64,000 nucleotides of DNA from an uncultured Victivallales bacterium (GCA_944390735.1 CALXRL010000074.1:62001-126000); one strand, 5' to 3'. Shown: positions 1-9,850, counted from the first letter of the stretch. Notes: generated by a model not told the origin, from the sequence alone. Numbers and translations are program-made.

Positions 1-1618
1 TCCGGAGGCGGGCCCCGGTTCCGTTTGAGAGCGCGTACTCGCCCGAGCGGGGCGAACGGCTGTGGCCGATCCGGTCCGGATAGGCGAAGGAAACAATGAT
101 CCCCGCGCTCTCCGGATCCATGGTTTTCTCCCGGATGCCGGCGGCTGCCGCGCATTGAGCGGCGGCTGTCCGGATGCGCCGGAGAGTTCCCGCGTCGCAG
201 GCGTACTTCCCCTCGAGCGCGGCAAGGCGGAGCCGCAGGTCGGCGCCCGCGTTCCGGAGCAGATCCCGTTCGCCCAGCAGGGCGGCAATGCAGCAGGCGG
301 TGCAGCCGAATCCGAGTTCCTTTGATTTCAGGATCGCATGTCCCAGTCGCGGATGGACCGGCAGTCTGAGCAGGGCTTTTCCGTGCGGCGTGATGCCGTT
401 TTCCGCATCGAATGCTCCGAGGTCGCGCAGAAGTTCCGCCGCCTGCGACACCCGGGAGAGCGGCGGCGGATCCATCCAGCGAAGCGTGTCATACTGATCG
501 GGACGCAATCCCCAGCTGCCCAGTTCCAGAACCAGGGGAACCAGGTCGGATTCCAGAATTTCCGGTGTGTTGAATTCGGGCAGACGGAGCTCTTCTTCGG
601 GCGTCCAGAGCCGGTAGCAGACTCCCGGAGCGGTTCGTCCGGCGCGTCCGCGCCTCTGATCCGCGGAGGCCTTCGAGACCCGGACCGTTTCCAGACGGTT
701 CATTCCGTTGCGGGGCGAGAATTTCGGCACGCGCATCATTCCGCAGTCAATCACGATCCGGATGTTTTCGATTGTCAGACTCGTTTCGGCAATGGAGGTG
801 GAAAGAAGAATTTTGCGCCGTCCCTGCGGATCCGGATCCAGCGCGGCATCCTGTTCCGCCTGCGGCAGATTTCCGTACAGCGGACGGACAACCGTTCCGG
901 GGATGGGGGATTCTTCCAGCAGAGCGGCGGTCCGGCGGATCTCCCCTTCGCCGGGGAGAAAAACCAGCAGATCGCCGGTCTCCTCCCGCACCGCCGTGCG
1001 GATCGCCTGAAGTGCATCGCGTTCCGGCGGCGCGGAGGGATCCGGCCGTTTCCGGTAGACCGTCCTGACCGGATATCTCCTCCCCGGACTTTCAATGATC
1101 GGAGCCGAGCCCAGAAGAGCGGAAACTTTGGAGGCATCCATCGTGGCGGACATGACAAGCAGTTTCAGATCCTCGCGCAGAGCGGAACGGATGTCGAGAC
1201 AGAGCGCCAGCGCCAGATCCGCATGAATGCTCCGCTCGTGAAACTCGTCGAAGATGATTGTGTCGATGCCGGAAAGTTCAGGATCCTCCTGAATCAGACG
1301 AGTCAGGATCCCTTCCGTAAGCACTTCGATGCGGGTCGCGGCGGAGACGCGCGTATCAAATCTTGTCCGGTAGCCGACCGTTCCCCCGACCGGTTCCCCC
1401 AGCAGAGCGGCGATCCGGCGGGCGGATGCCCGCGCCGCGAGCCGGCGCGGTTCCAGCATGACGATCTTTTTCCCCGCGGGACAGAGCGTTTTCAGCAGAT
1501 ACGGCGGAACCAGAGTCGTTTTGCCCGCGCCCGGCGCGGCGGTGAGCACCGCCGTGGCACGGGTGCGCAGAGCCTCCGCAACTTGCGGAAGAACCGTCTG
1601 GACAGGAAGGTCGATCAA
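1..1618 (-). CDS. hrpB: ATP-dependent helicase HrpB (C-terminus beyond the window)
   Basis: This is a DEAH-box superfamily 2 RNA helicase of the HrpB type, of which about 539 residues lie in the window. Visible motifs are a Walker A loop (AAPGAGKTT, near 1510-1550), the DEFH box ([10 protein letters not shown], near 1231-1260), motif III VMSATMD (near 1135-1160), a C-terminal helicase domain ending in QRRGRAGR, and a stretch reading NGTGARL at the left edge that matches the HrpB C-terminal region. The start is taken as TTG at 1618, which overlaps the fumC stop codon (TTGA), so the two genes are probably translationally coupled. An upstream in-frame start is not obvious. HrpB has no firmly established cellular role in most bacteria. 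It is the last gene of the nrdJ-mraY-fumC-hrpB run. Confidence 0.85.
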   Translation of the reverse strand, partial: MIDLPVQTVLPQVAEALRTRATAVLTAAPGAGKTTLVPPYLLKTLCPAGKKIVMLEPRRLAARASARRIAALLGEPVGGTVGYRTRFDTRVSAATRIEVLTEGILTRLIQEDPELSGIDTIIFDEFHERSIHADLALALCLDIRSALREDLKLLVMSATMDASKVSALLGSAPIIESPGRRYPVRTVYRKRPDPSAPPERDALQAIRTAVREETGDLLVFLPGEGEIRRTAALLEESPIPGTVVRPLYGNLPQAEQDAALDPDPQGRRKILLSTSIAETSLTIENIRIVIDCGMMRVPKFSPRNGMNRLETVRVSKASADQRRGRAGRTAPGVCYRLWTPEEELRLPEFNTPEILESDLVPLVLELGSWGLRPDQYDTLRWMDPPPLSRVSQAAELLRDLGAFDAENGITPHGKALLRLPVHPRLGHAILKSKELGFGCTACCIAALLGERDLLRNAGADLRLRLAALEGKYACDAGTLRRIRTAAAQCAAAAGIREKTMDPESAGIIVSFAYPDRIGHSRSPRSGEYALSNGTGARLR

Positions 1619-2997
1619 CGGTTGACCATCTTTTCCGGACGGACGATCCGGTCGAACTCCTCCGCGGAGAGAAAGCCGAGTTCCAGACACGCTTCTTTGA
1701 GCGTGAGTCCGTGATGATGCGCGTGTTTCGCGATTTTCGAGGCGTTATCATAGCCGATCGCGGGACTGAGCGCCGTCACCAGCATCAGAGAGCGGTCGAC
1801 CAGCTCCCGGATGCGTTTCTCATCGGCCTGAAGGCCTTCCAGCGCGTATTTGGTGAAACTGACCGACGCGTCGGAAAGCAGACGGATCTCTTCCAGAAGA
1901 TCGAAGATCATCATCGGTTTGAAGACATTCAGTTCAAAATTCCCCTGGGTGTCGGCAAAGGAGATGGCGGCGTCGAGTCCGACAATCTGGGTGCAGACCA
2001 TCGTCATCGCCTCGCACTGGGTCGGATTGACCTTCCCCGGCATGATGGAGGAGCCCGGTTCGTTTTCCGGAAGGATCAGCTCTCCGATCCCGCAGCGGGG
2101 GCCGGATGCCAGCCAGCGGATGTCGTTGGCTATCTTCATCATCGCGCAGGCGCAGGCTTTGACGGCGGAGGAGGCGGCGACAATCGCGTCATGTCCCGCG
2201 AGCACCGAGAACTTGTTCTCCGCCGAACGGAAGGGCAGACCCGTCAGCGCGGCAATTTTTTCCGCCGCCTTCTCCGCGAATCCCTTCGGCGCGTTGAGTC
2301 CGGTTCCGACGGCGGTTCCGCCGAGCGCCAGTTCGTAGAGTTCCGGCAGAACATGTTCAATCCGGCGGATCGCGGCGTCAAGCTGGGCGACATATCCGGA
2401 GAACTCCTGGCCCAGTGTCAGCGGAACGGCGTCCTGAAGATGGGTGCGCCCGATTTTGACGATGCCGTCGAATTCCTGCCGCTTCCGGTCGAGAACCTCC
2501 CGGTAGTGCCGGAGGGCGGGAAGCAGTTTCCGCACGATCATTCCGGCGGCGGCAATGTGCATCGCGGCCGGAAATGTGTCGTTGGAGGACTGCGACATAT
2601 TGACATGATCGTTCGGATGAATCGGTTTCTTGCTTCCCTTCTCTCCGCCGAGCAGCTCGTTGGCGCGGTTCGAGATGACCTCATTGACATTCATGTTGCT
2701 CTGGGTTCCGCTTCCGGTCATCCAGACCTTGAGGGGAAACTGGGCGTTGTAGTCGCCGTTCAGAATCTCGTCGCAGACGCCCACAATGGCAAGGCAGAGC
2801 TCTTTCGGAAGAAGGGCGAGCTCGCAGTTGGTTTCCGCCGATGCCTTTTTCACAAGCACCAGTCCGCGGATGACTTCCAGCGGAATGAGATCATTGCCGA
2901 TGTTGAAATGAATCAGGGAGCGCTGGGTCTGGGCTCCCCAGTATTTTTCCGCGGGAACCTCGATCGGGCCCATGCTGTCGGTTTCGGTTCTGTACAT
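1615..2997 (-). CDS. fumC: Class II fumarate hydratase
   Basis: FumC interconverts fumarate and L-malate in the cytosol, without an iron-sulfur cluster. The 460-residue length is normal for the class II family. The fumarase/aspartase signature [11 protein letters not shown] is present, as are the substrate-site stretch [15 protein letters not shown] and the [16 protein letters not shown] segment. The start was set at the ATG encoding [10 protein letters not shown], because an AAGGAAGG ribosome site lies just upstream and upstream in-frame residues look unlike the family. It follows mraY by 14 bases, and its stop overlaps the hrpB start. A fumarase in an inferred anaerobe fits a reductive or branched TCA pathway, but the window holds no other TCA gene. 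Confidence 0.95.
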   Translation of the reverse strand: MYRTETDSMGPIEVPAEKYWGAQTQRSLIHFNIGNDLIPLEVIRGLVLVKKASAETNCELALLPKELCLAIVGVCDEILNGDYNAQFPLKVWMTGSGTQSNMNVNEVISNRANELLGGEKGSKKPIHPNDHVNMSQSSNDTFPAAMHIAAAGMIVRKLLPALRHYREVLDRKRQEFDGIVKIGRTHLQDAVPLTLGQEFSGYVAQLDAAIRRIEHVLPELYELALGGTAVGTGLNAPKGFAEKAAEKIAALTGLPFRSAENKFSVLAGHDAIVAASSAVKACACAMMKIANDIRWLASGPRCGIGELILPENEPGSSIMPGKVNPTQCEAMTMVCTQIVGLDAAISFADTQGNFELNVFKPMMIFDLLEEIRLLSDASVSFTKYALEGLQADEKRIRELVDRSLMLVTALSPAIGYDNASKIAKHAHHHGLTLKEACLELGFLSAEEFDRIVRPEKMVNR

Positions 2998-3011
2998 GAT
3001 GATTGCCTTCC

Positions 3012-4196
3012 TTATCTGAGTTTGAGGGATGCCAGGCCGATCAGTGCGCAGAGCCCCGCGATGATCCAGAACCGGGTGACGATCTGAGTCTCGCTCCATC
3101 CCTTCTGTTCAAAATGATGATGAATCGGCGCGCAGAGAAAGACCCGCTTTCCCGTGAGTTTGAAGCTCGTCACCTGAATCAGGACCGAGAGCCCCTCCAT
3201 CAGGAAAACGAAACCGATCACGATCAGCAGGAACTGCTGTCCCATCAGCACCGAAATCAGACCGATGCAGCCTCCCAGCGGAAGACTTCCCGTGTCTCCC
3301 ATGAAGACCGATGCCGGTTTGCAGTTGTACCACAGGAATCCGATGCACGCTCCCGCCATCGCCGACGCAAACACACTCACTTCTCCCAGTTCCGGTATGT
3401 ACGGAATGGATAGATATTTCGCAAATTCAATGTGCCCGTGCATGTACGCGACCGCCGCAAACGAAAGGACACAGAAAACCGTGCATCCCGCGGCAAGTCC
3501 GTCTTTTCCATCCGTCAGGTTCACCGCGTTGCTGAAGAACGTGACCAGGACCGTGTTGATCAGGAAGATCAGCCCGATCGCCGCGATTCCCCACGAGGCG
3601 GCAAATGTGAACAGCGGATGCGCCAGAATCTGAGTCGGCAGCCAGAACTGAATCGTCTCTCCCGCGGGTTTCAGGCAGATCGGATCCTTGAAGAACGGAA
3701 TCAGAACTTTGGTCGTCATCGTGTCCGGCATCTTGTAGATGATGTACAGCGCAACCAGACTGACCAGCGCCTGAACAAGCAGTTTCACTTTCCCGGAGAC
3801 GCCGTCGCGCACGCTCCGCTTGTATTTGACTTTGATGTAGTCGTCGTAAAACCCGAGACAAGTCAGCGGCAGGAGTACGAGCAGAAACACCAGAACCATC
3901 CGGTTGGAGAGATCCCCCCAGAAGATTGTGGCAGCGGCGATGGCGAATACGATCAGCAGTCCGCCCATTGTCGGGGTTTTGTCCTTGGAGTGATCCACGA
4001 ATTTCTCGTCGATTAGTCCTTCCAGACGCGCCGATTTCGGAACGCAGAATTTCTTCAGTTTCCGGATGGTCCACGGTCCCAGGAAAATCACCAGCAGCAT
4101 CGCCGTGACCAGCGCTCCCCCCGAGCGGAAGGTCACATATTCGAACAGACGCAGCGGACCGAACCAGTCCCGCAGCTCAGCCAGAAGATACAGCAT
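3012..4196 (-). CDS. mraY: Phospho-N-acetylmuramoyl-pentapeptide transferase
   Basis: MraY transfers phospho-MurNAc-pentapeptide from its UDP carrier to undecaprenyl phosphate and forms lipid I at the inner membrane. The 394-residue protein has about ten hydrophobic helices. It carries the family's conserved cytoplasmic acidic motifs: [19 protein letters not shown] and [11 protein letters not shown]. The late HHHFE motif is also present. The gene sits outside a dcw cluster: no murF, murD, ftsW or murG is adjacent, and it lies between nrdJ (17 bases upstream) and fumC (14 bases downstream). A GGAG ribosome site precedes the ATG. Function is secure from the motifs; the unusual location is discussed among the findings. 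Confidence 0.95.
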   Translation of the reverse strand: MLYLLAELRDWFGPLRLFEYVTFRSGGALVTAMLLVIFLGPWTIRKLKKFCVPKSARLEGLIDEKFVDHSKDKTPTMGGLLIVFAIAAATIFWGDLSNRMVLVFLLVLLPLTCLGFYDDYIKVKYKRSVRDGVSGKVKLLVQALVSLVALYIIYKMPDTMTTKVLIPFFKDPICLKPAGETIQFWLPTQILAHPLFTFAASWGIAAIGLIFLINTVLVTFFSNAVNLTDGKDGLAAGCTVFCVLSFAAVAYMHGHIEFAKYLSIPYIPELGEVSVFASAMAGACIGFLWYNCKPASVFMGDTGSLPLGGCIGLISVLMGQQFLLIVIGFVFLMEGLSVLIQVTSFKLTGKRVFLCAPIHHHFEQKGWSETQIVTRFWIIAGLCALIGLASLKLR

Positions 4197-4213
4197 GATC
4201 TATTCTCCGCCCG

Positions 4214-6526
4214 TCAGCCGCATTTGCTGTAGCCGCAGGCAAGGCACTTCATGCAGTTTTCCTGCATCGTGAGCTTCTTTTCGTTGCAGTGCGGACAGAT
4301 CATCAGATGTTTGTCGTCCACCTCCGCATGGGAATCCTTCTGTCCGTGGTCGAGTTCGGCGACCGGTTTTTTCGGCTCGATGATTCCCAGTTTGGAAAGA
4401 TGGCGCTCGATGACTTTTCCGATCGCCGCCGCAAGACTGGGGATGTACGCCCCCTCGCTGAAATAACCGCCGTTGGGATCGTAGATGCTCTTGAGCTCCT
4501 CCACGAGGAATTTCGGCGCGGGATCGTGCCGGAACACCGCCGAGATCAGACGCGTCATGGCGACAATCCAGCTGAAGTACTGAAGGTTTTTCGTGTTGAT
4601 GAAAAGTTCGTACGGATGACGGCGCCCGTCCTCTTCGATGATGTCGTTGATGGTGACGTAGAGGGCGTCGGCCGCCAGCGGCGTTTTAATCTTGTAGGTG
4701 GTGCCTTCGAGTTCTTTCGGACGCTTCGGCGGAACCGGACGGGTGATGATGGTGGCGGGCTTCGGCTCCTCCTTCTTTTTCTCTTCCTCTTTTTTCTTCT
4801 TGTCGTCGTTTGCGATCAGGACGCCCGTGAAGTGTTCGGAGGGACGGAAGGTGGTGCAGCCCTTGAGTCCGAGTTCATAGGCTTTCATGTAGATGCCCTT
4901 GAAGTCCTCGTAGGGGAAGTCCGCCGGGACGTTGATGGTCTTGGAAATGGAGCTGTCGACCCACTGCTGCAATGCCGCCTGAACCGAAAGATGCGCCATC
5001 GGCGTGATGTCGGAGGCGTTTACAAAATAGGAGGGCAGCTTGGAAAGATCGGAGGCTTCCGGATGCAGTTTCAGATATTCCGCATAGGCGTAGTCGGCAA
5101 CATCGAATTCGGAGATGCCGTCGGCATCGGTTCCGTTGCGGACCTTTCTCGTGTATTTGAAGGCAAAGACCGGTTCGAGTCCGCTGGAGACGTTTCCGGC
5201 AAGAAGACTGATCGTGCCCGTCGGCGCAATGGAGGTCAGGTGCGAGTTGCGGATTCCGTATTTCCGGATGTCGGCAATCAGGTCCTCCGGCAGCTTGGAG
5301 ATGAATTTTCCCGCGCAGTACTTTTCCGCGTCGAACAGCGGGAAGGGCCCCTTCTCCTTGGCCAGTTCCACGCTGGCGCGATAGGCCGCAATCGTGATCG
5401 TCCGCATGATTTTCGAGGCCAGTTCCACTGATTTTTCCGATCCGTACCGGATCCCGAGGAAGAGGAACAGATCCGCAAGTCCCGTGATTCCGATGCCCAT
5501 TCTGCGTTTGGACTTCGCTTCCATCTTCTGCTTTTCCAGCGGATAGTTGCTCAGATCAATCACATTGTCGAGAAGACGGACCGCTGTGGTGACCGTTTCC
5601 CGGATGAGATCAAAATCCACTTCCGCTTCCGTGGTGAACGGATGCTTGACGAAGCGCGAGAGATTCAGCGATCCGAGCAGACAGGCTCCGTAGGGCGGCA
5701 GCGGCTGTTCGCCGCAGGGATTGGTGGCGCGGATTTCCTCAATGTAATAGAGATTGTTCATGCTGTTGATGCGGTCGATCAGGATGAAGCCCGGTTCGGC
5801 AAAGTCGTAGGTGGACTTCATGATGAGTTCCCAGAGATCGCGCGCCTGGATGGTCTTGTAGACAACCCCTTCAAATTTCAGATCCCACGGGGCGTCCTTC
5901 TTGACCGCTTCAATGAAGTCATCGGTGATCGCGACGGAGAGGTTGAACATCTGCAGAGCCGCGTTGCCCCGTTTGGCGGTGATGAATTTTTCGATATCGG
6001 GGTGATCGCATCTCATGATGCCCATCTGGGCGCCGCGGCGCTGGCCCGCGCTCATGATGGTCCGGCAGGTGGAGTCGAGAACCTGCATGAAGCTGAGCGG
6101 ACCGGAGGCGGAGGCTTCGCAGCCCTTGATCGGGGAACCGGTCGGTCGGATGGTGGAAAAGTCGAAGCCCACGCCGCCTCCCTGCTTCTGGGTCAGCGCG
6201 GATTCCTTGACCGTTTCGAAGATCCCGTCGATCGAATCGTCGATTTTATTCATGACGAAGCAGTTGAACATGGTCACTTCGGTGCGTTTTGTCCCGGCGT
6301 TTGCAACGATCCGGCCCCCGGGGATGAACTTGAAATCGGAGAGGGCCTCCAGAAATTTTCCGGTCCAGAACTCACGGTCTTTTTCCTTGGCTGCGGCGGC
6401 TTTCGCCACCCGGAGAATGGTGTCATTTTTGGTTTTGTCTTCCGGGATGTCGTCGGAACCATGGTAACGATATTTCCGGTTCCAGATCTCGGTTCCGATG
6501 TCATAGATCGGTCTTTCGTTCGACAT
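4214..6526 (-). CDS. nrdJ: Adenosylcobalamin-dependent (class II) ribonucleotide reductase
   Basis: NrdJ reduces ribonucleotides to deoxyribonucleotides using adenosylcobalamin as radical source, so it needs no oxygen and no separate small subunit. The 770-residue protein shows the family's N-terminal FIPGGRIVANAGT and GGGVGFDFS segments, the active-site region NPCGEQPLPPYGACLLGSLN, and LTSIAPTGTISLLAGN. A lysine/glutamate-rich linker (near 4760-4810) leads to a C-terminal zinc-ribbon-like tail with CPHC and CLAC pairs ending in YSKCG. That tail is typical of class II enzymes that are re-reduced by C-terminal cysteines. A clear AAGGAAAG ribosome site and a promoter at 6575-6602 precede it, making it the first gene of a four-gene operon. 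Confidence 0.96.
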   Translation of the reverse strand: MSNERPIYDIGTEIWNRKYRYHGSDDIPEDKTKNDTILRVAKAAAAKEKDREFWTGKFLEALSDFKFIPGGRIVANAGTKRTEVTMFNCFVMNKIDDSIDGIFETVKESALTQKQGGGVGFDFSTIRPTGSPIKGCEASASGPLSFMQVLDSTCRTIMSAGQRRGAQMGIMRCDHPDIEKFITAKRGNAALQMFNLSVAITDDFIEAVKKDAPWDLKFEGVVYKTIQARDLWELIMKSTYDFAEPGFILIDRINSMNNLYYIEEIRATNPCGEQPLPPYGACLLGSLNLSRFVKHPFTTEAEVDFDLIRETVTTAVRLLDNVIDLSNYPLEKQKMEAKSKRRMGIGITGLADLFLFLGIRYGSEKSVELASKIMRTITIAAYRASVELAKEKGPFPLFDAEKYCAGKFISKLPEDLIADIRKYGIRNSHLTSIAPTGTISLLAGNVSSGLEPVFAFKYTRKVRNGTDADGISEFDVADYAYAEYLKLHPEASDLSKLPSYFVNASDITPMAHLSVQAALQQWVDSSISKTINVPADFPYEDFKGIYMKAYELGLKGCTTFRPSEHFTGVLIANDDKKKKEEEKKKEEPKPATIITRPVPPKRPKELEGTTYKIKTPLAADALYVTINDIIEEDGRRHPYELFINTKNLQYFSWIVAMTRLISAVFRHDPAPKFLVEELKSIYDPNGGYFSEGAYIPSLAAAIGKVIERHLSKLGIIEPKKPVAELDHGQKDSHAEVDDKHLMICPHCNEKKLTMQENCMKCLACGYSKCG

Positions 6527-6574
6527 TGTCTTTCCTTATAGGTTAGAAGGTTGAAAAATGGAAAATACAATGTC

Positions 6575-6602
6575 AATATAGATTGTTTTTCCGGGAAATC
6601 AA
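6575..6602 (-). promoter_or_regulatory. Sigma-70-like promoter for the nrdJ operon
   Basis: Read on the minus strand, TTGATT (6597-6602) is followed after 16 bases by TATATT (6575-6580). The predicted start of transcription lies about 45 bases upstream of the nrdJ ATG. The surrounding DNA is AT-rich compared with the flanking genes. No NrdR-box pair was recognised. Confidence 0.55.
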
Positions 6603-7123
6603 TTGTCCGACCCCCAATAAAATTCAAAAAAAATTCTTGAAAAAAACTTGACAGCCCTTCTCCTCCGCAATGATCCGGCTCTCCGGGGAATTTCGGCTCT
6701 TTTCCTTTGGAAAAAAGAGAGGAAATGGTGTGGATTCGGGGGAAAATCGGCTCCCGTCTTTGCGTCGCGGACGGCTCGGCGAAGTCGGAGTTTCCCGAAA
6801 GGAGAAAACGGGATGCCGGAAGATTCCTCTCCATGCCGCGGACAGGCCCGCCGGCATGGGCGCTGACGAAGCGGTCCGATGCGCGGATCTCCGGAGCGTC
6901 CCGGCCTCCCGAAGAGCCGGAAAAGAGGTCCGATACTTTTTTTGCGCCGGGAACGGCATCTCGACGAGGGTGGCAATCCGGAAAAAGAGGATTCGGGGAG
7001 AGGCGTGAGCATTGGTCCGGTTGTTGTCTTTCGGGTGGAGCCCATGCCTGTTCCCGGAAATGCTGGGGGATGGCGAAGAGAGAGATTCTCCGCCATCCCC
7101 GGCGAGATCGTTTCGGAAAGAGA
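6603..7123. other. Non-coding spacer between the lipoprotein run and nrdJ
   Basis: About 520 bases without a convincing gene. The reading frames here have basic, low-complexity translations and no matching ribosome sites. The only structure I see is a 10-bp perfect inverted repeat (GGGGATGGCG at 7066-7075 and CGCCATCCCC at 7091-7100) just past the stop of the 7124-7885 gene. It would form a stem-loop at the 3' end of the lipoprotein transcript but is not followed by a T-run on the minus strand. Confidence 0.5.
7066..7100 (-). terminator. Stem-loop after the lipoprotein operon
   Basis: Ten-base perfect arms (7066-7075 and 7091-7100) with a 15-base loop lie 24 bases beyond the stop codon of the last lipoprotein gene. 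No clear T-run follows on the minus strand. It may therefore be a 3'-end stabilising hairpin or a site where Rho or processing acts, rather than a classical intrinsic terminator. Confidence 0.4.
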
Positions 7124-7885
7124 TCAGCGCAGCTTGTGCTGCAGACTGGAGAGCGCGCCGTTCATGGCCCGTTTCATCAGCTCGGCATAGAGACTGGTGT
7201 CTTTGCCGATCCGGGCATAGAGCCAGTGCGTGATGGAATCCGAGCCGCGGAAGCGGTAGGTCCAGAGGGTCTTTCCCGTTTTCCGATCCAGCAGGGAGAA
7301 GTCCACCCAGAGCTCATTGTAGGAGACGCCCGTCGGTGCGCCGAGAATCCAGAGCGCGGGCGAGAGGAAATAGGTCACACAGTAGGAGAGCAGGTAGCCG
7401 TCGTAATGAAGATTGGAGAAGGTGCCCTGGAACACATAATCGGTATCCGCCTGTTCCAGGGTGTTCGCCTTGACGACGCGGCTGAACAGGTTCGAGTGTT
7501 TCAGACTCTGCATCGCGGCGGCTGCAAGTTCCTGCGAGGGATCAAAACGGAAGCGGCCCTGGGAGACGAAATCCCTGCTGTTTTCCGGTTCCTCCTTTTC
7601 CACGAAGCCGAAGGGCATCAGGGGGATCAGTCCGAGGTAGAAGGACCCGTGGTCTCCTGCCGGATACTGTTCTGCCGCGGCCTGTTGCGCCGGATCGAAA
7701 TATTTGGTGCTGCGCAGATCGCGGAAGGGCATGACCGCTACGCTTTTCCGGTTGGTCCGTTCGGGGAACTGAACCATCGTTCCCGAAGCGGAACTGTAAT
7801 CAAAGGTGCCTACGCTGGTGCATCCTGTCAGGAGAGCGACTCCTGCTGCGGCGCACCAGAGCCGCAGTTTCTGGAAAGTTTTCAT
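7124..7885 (-). CDS. Envelope lipoprotein of unknown function (last gene of the lipoprotein run)
   Basis: The 253-residue product starts with a lipoprotein signal peptide: a basic MKTFQKLR head, a hydrophobic stretch and a lipobox LLTGC, so the mature protein should begin at Cys22. After a short linker comes a CsgG/LpoB-like opening, SVAVMPFRDLRS, which is the type of beta-strand seen in lipoproteins that share the anticodon-binding-like fold. A hydrophobic stretch around YFLSPALWILGAP follows, then LLDRKTGKTLWTYRF, which resembles the 'tGkviWsyn' strand of the LpoB-like genes upstream. It may thus be a distant fourth relative. It lies 35 bases after the third LpoB-like gene. I do not recognise an exact family; a link to DUF799/GNA1162-type lipoproteins is possible but unproven. 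Confidence 0.75.
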   Translation of the reverse strand: MKTFQKLRLWCAAAGVALLTGCTSVGTFDYSSASGTMVQFPERTNRKSVAVMPFRDLRSTKYFDPAQQAAAEQYPAGDHGSFYLGLIPLMPFGFVEKEEPENSRDFVSQGRFRFDPSQELAAAAMQSLKHSNLFSRVVKANTLEQADTDYVFQGTFSNLHYDGYLLSYCVTYFLSPALWILGAPTGVSYNELWVDFSLLDRKTGKTLWTYRFRGSDSITHWLYARIGKDTSLYAELMKRAMNGALSSLQHKLR

Positions 7886-7920
7886 TTTTGTCCTCCTTGG
7901 AAATCTTTGATCATTGAAAC

Positions 7921-8499
7921 CTACCTGCTGATCAGTCTCGTTGCATATTGATTCGTTTTGTCGTTTTTCAAGCTCCAGAGCAGTCGATTGTTCTTGCTCT
8001 CGTTAATCTTGAAGACATAGAGCAGAGAGACTGTCCTGGTTCGGCCTTTTCGTTCCACCAGTTCATAGAACGTTCCACTGAAAATCAGATCCGGTTTTTG
8101 TTTTTTCCCTTGTATGGAGGAGCTGGAGTTCCGGACGAGATTATATTTTTTTGAATCCCTGACAGCCGATTCAAAAGTCGTAAGAAAAGGGGTCGCGACG
8201 AAATCCGGATTGTTCATCTGATTGAAGATCCGGCAATCCAGAACGGGAACGGCATTGGGGTCCCCCTTCTGTTTTTTGTATTCCGCCAGATAGTTGTTCA
8301 TTTTTTTGTCCTGAAGGATACTGGCTGCCGCCAGCTGTGCTGCCTGAACTAGATCCTGAGGGGTGATAATTGCAGTGTTTTGAGGAACCCGAGGTACTGT
8401 ATCAGGATCAATATGTGAAGAGCGTGATGAACAGGAACAAGTGGAAAAAATGATGACGGATGCGAGCAGTCCGCCAAGAATTCGTGTGAAGTTTTTCAT
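7921..8499 (-). CDS. LpoB-like lipoprotein, third copy
   Basis: The 192-residue protein has a lipoprotein signal with two candidate lipobox cysteines (FSTC and the following CSC), then a short Ser/Pro linker. Its body follows the LpoB plan: an N-terminal helix (PQDLVQAAQLAAASIL), a strand with an asparagine/aspartate-rich loop (IFNQMNNPDF), and a final strand pair ending LLWSLKNDKTN. LpoB in Enterobacteria is an outer-membrane lipoprotein that activates the penicillin-binding protein PBP1B. Whether this copy does so is unknown. Its ATG overlaps the stop of the second copy by four bases (8496-8499), a sign of translational coupling. It is the most diverged of the three copies. Confidence 0.75.
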   Translation of the reverse strand: MKNFTRILGGLLASVIIFSTCSCSSRSSHIDPDTVPRVPQNTAIITPQDLVQAAQLAAASILQDKKMNNYLAEYKKQKGDPNAVPVLDCRIFNQMNNPDFVATPFLTTFESAVRDSKKYNLVRNSSSSIQGKKQKPDLIFSGTFYELVERKGRTRTVSLLYVFKINESKNNRLLWSLKNDKTNQYATRLISR

Positions 8500-9122
8500 T
8501 TCGTATTCTCCGGTTGGTGGGATTCCAGCGGGATGGCCCGGTTAAAGGACCAGATCACGGTACTTGTCTGCAAATCAATCAGTTTCAGGGACAGAAAAAT
8601 CCCTTTTCTCTGGTTCGGTTCGATTCCTGTTATGACAGAGGCAACGTATCCGTCCATGGTGAGATCGGGACGTTGCAATGATCTTTTTTCCCCGGGATTT
8701 TGGATCATCTTCCTGGCATGGGGGGTCAGGCGACCCGCGGTTCCCGTCGCAATGGTGAGTTCAAAGACTTCCGAGGCAGCCAGACCCCTGAAAAGAGTCT
8801 CCTCGATCACGTCCATTCGGAAGGCGGGATCGTTTGTTCTGTTTTTTATGGTTCCGATCTGGACGAGCGGGCGGCGTTCCATACCGGAAATCTTGTGCAG
8901 CTTTCTTATATATCTTTGCACTCTGGGACTGGAAAGGAGAGAGGAAAGACTTTTTCTTGTCTCATTCTCAAGAATGGCTGGCTGGATGGCTTCCGGACGA
9001 GGGGCCGACAGAGTTTTCCTTGTCGTTTCTGCTGCGGGACCGGCTTTCGTTTCCGGATGAGAGGAGCATCCGTTCAGCAGCGGAAGCAGTCCGATGAATC
9101 CAAGAATCAGAATGGGAATCAT
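8496..9122 (-). CDS. LpoB-like lipoprotein, second copy
   Basis: The product is 208 residues long, with a short hydrophobic signal and the lipobox PLLNGC. The mature part contains PLVQIGTIKNRTNDPAFRMD, the typical LpoB core strand in which a target-name strand is followed by N-R/D-T-x-D-P. It also has EETLFRGLAASEVFEL and the closing strand LIDLQTSTVIWSFNRAI. These match the first copy (9178-9819) in order and spacing. It sits 55 bases after that gene and overlaps the third copy by four bases. A role in activating peptidoglycan synthases is inferred from the LpoB family only. The gene is slightly AT-richer than its neighbours. Confidence 0.75.
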   Translation of the reverse strand: MIPILILGFIGLLPLLNGCSSHPETKAGPAAETTRKTLSAPRPEAIQPAILENETRKSLSSLLSSPRVQRYIRKLHKISGMERRPLVQIGTIKNRTNDPAFRMDVIEETLFRGLAASEVFELTIATGTAGRLTPHARKMIQNPGEKRSLQRPDLTMDGYVASVITGIEPNQRKGIFLSLKLIDLQTSTVIWSFNRAIPLESHQPENTK

Positions 9123-9177
9123 AAAGTTTCCTTTTTGGATGAGAGAGCCGTATCATACGGCTCTCTCCGGATGAAAT

Positions 9178-9819
9178 TTAGTCACCGAAAAGGCCTCTGG
9201 TTTTCTTTGTTCCGAACGGTTTGTTGTAGCTCCAGATCACTTTCCCGGTATGGATATCCGTCATTTTCAGATTGAACGAATAAACCTGAACGGTATCCCG
9301 GCCGTCGCGGACGACATTGGCAATAATGGATCCTTCCAGACTCAGGCGCGGGGCCTCCAGCGTTCCCTTTTTCGCAACGGTGCTGCGTTTGAAATTCTTG
9401 TCTAATTTAAGCTTCCTGGCATCGTTGAATGTCTGGGAGACATCACGTCCGGTCGCCAGGGAGACTTCGACCTTGCCGGAGTTCATCAGAGCGGTGCAGA
9501 GCTCATCCGTGACAAGATTCATCTGGAGATCCGGATCATTTGTGTCATTTCTCAGATAACCGACCTGCATCAGAGGAACTGCCAGTTCATCCTTCTGCTC
9601 GACCTGATAGCGTCTGATGAATCTGGAGAATGCCTTACTGCTAATTGCGCTCTTTGCCGCTGCCTGTGCCGCCATAAGGCATTCCGCCTGGGAGACGGTC
9701 CCGATGGCCCGTGCTGTGTTGGCGGTTGGATCGCTCGCATCAAAAGTGCTTGTGGATGCGCAGCCGGTGAAGAGACCGCAGAGAAGTGCGGCGCCGAGAA
9801 GACAGATCATTTTTTTCAT
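9178..9819 (-). CDS. LpoB-like lipoprotein (PBP activator family), first copy
   Basis: This 213-residue protein is the clearest LpoB/COG3417 member of the three. It has a signal peptide with lipobox GLFTGC, then the LpoB N-terminal helix SQAECLMAAQAAAKSAI. The core strand PLMQVGYLRNDTNDPDLQMN follows, then VTDELCTALMNSGKVEVSL and the C-terminal strand KMTDIHTGKVIWSYNKPFG. LpoB homologues reach from the outer membrane through the peptidoglycan and stimulate a bifunctional synthase. The gene is 31 bases downstream of a YcfL-like gene. In Enterobacteria ycfL and lpoB are also neighbours, which supports the assignment. Confidence 0.85.
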   Translation of the reverse strand: MKKMICLLGAALLCGLFTGCASTSTFDASDPTANTARAIGTVSQAECLMAAQAAAKSAISSKAFSRFIRRYQVEQKDELAVPLMQVGYLRNDTNDPDLQMNLVTDELCTALMNSGKVEVSLATGRDVSQTFNDARKLKLDKNFKRSTVAKKGTLEAPRLSLEGSIIANVVRDGRDTVQVYSFNLKMTDIHTGKVIWSYNKPFGTKKTRGLFGD

Positions 9820-9850
9820 TTCGAAACTCCTTCTATAAGTTGATTTTCTG

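Noticed and set aside
338..3087. Two long plus-strand open frames (338-1714 and 1711-3087)
   Set aside because: They lie antisense to hrpB and fumC, whose products have clear family motifs. The antisense products are Arg/Gly-rich and match no fold; they are GC-driven shadows.
6599..7096. Possible genes in the 6603-7123 spacer
   Set aside because: Several frames of 70-165 codons exist on both strands, but none has a ribosome site or any recognisable protein, and their composition is that of random GC-rich DNA.
8611..8629. A tRNA T-arm-like GGTTCGATTCC
   Set aside because: It lies inside the second LpoB-like gene and there is no acceptor, D or anticodon arm around it.
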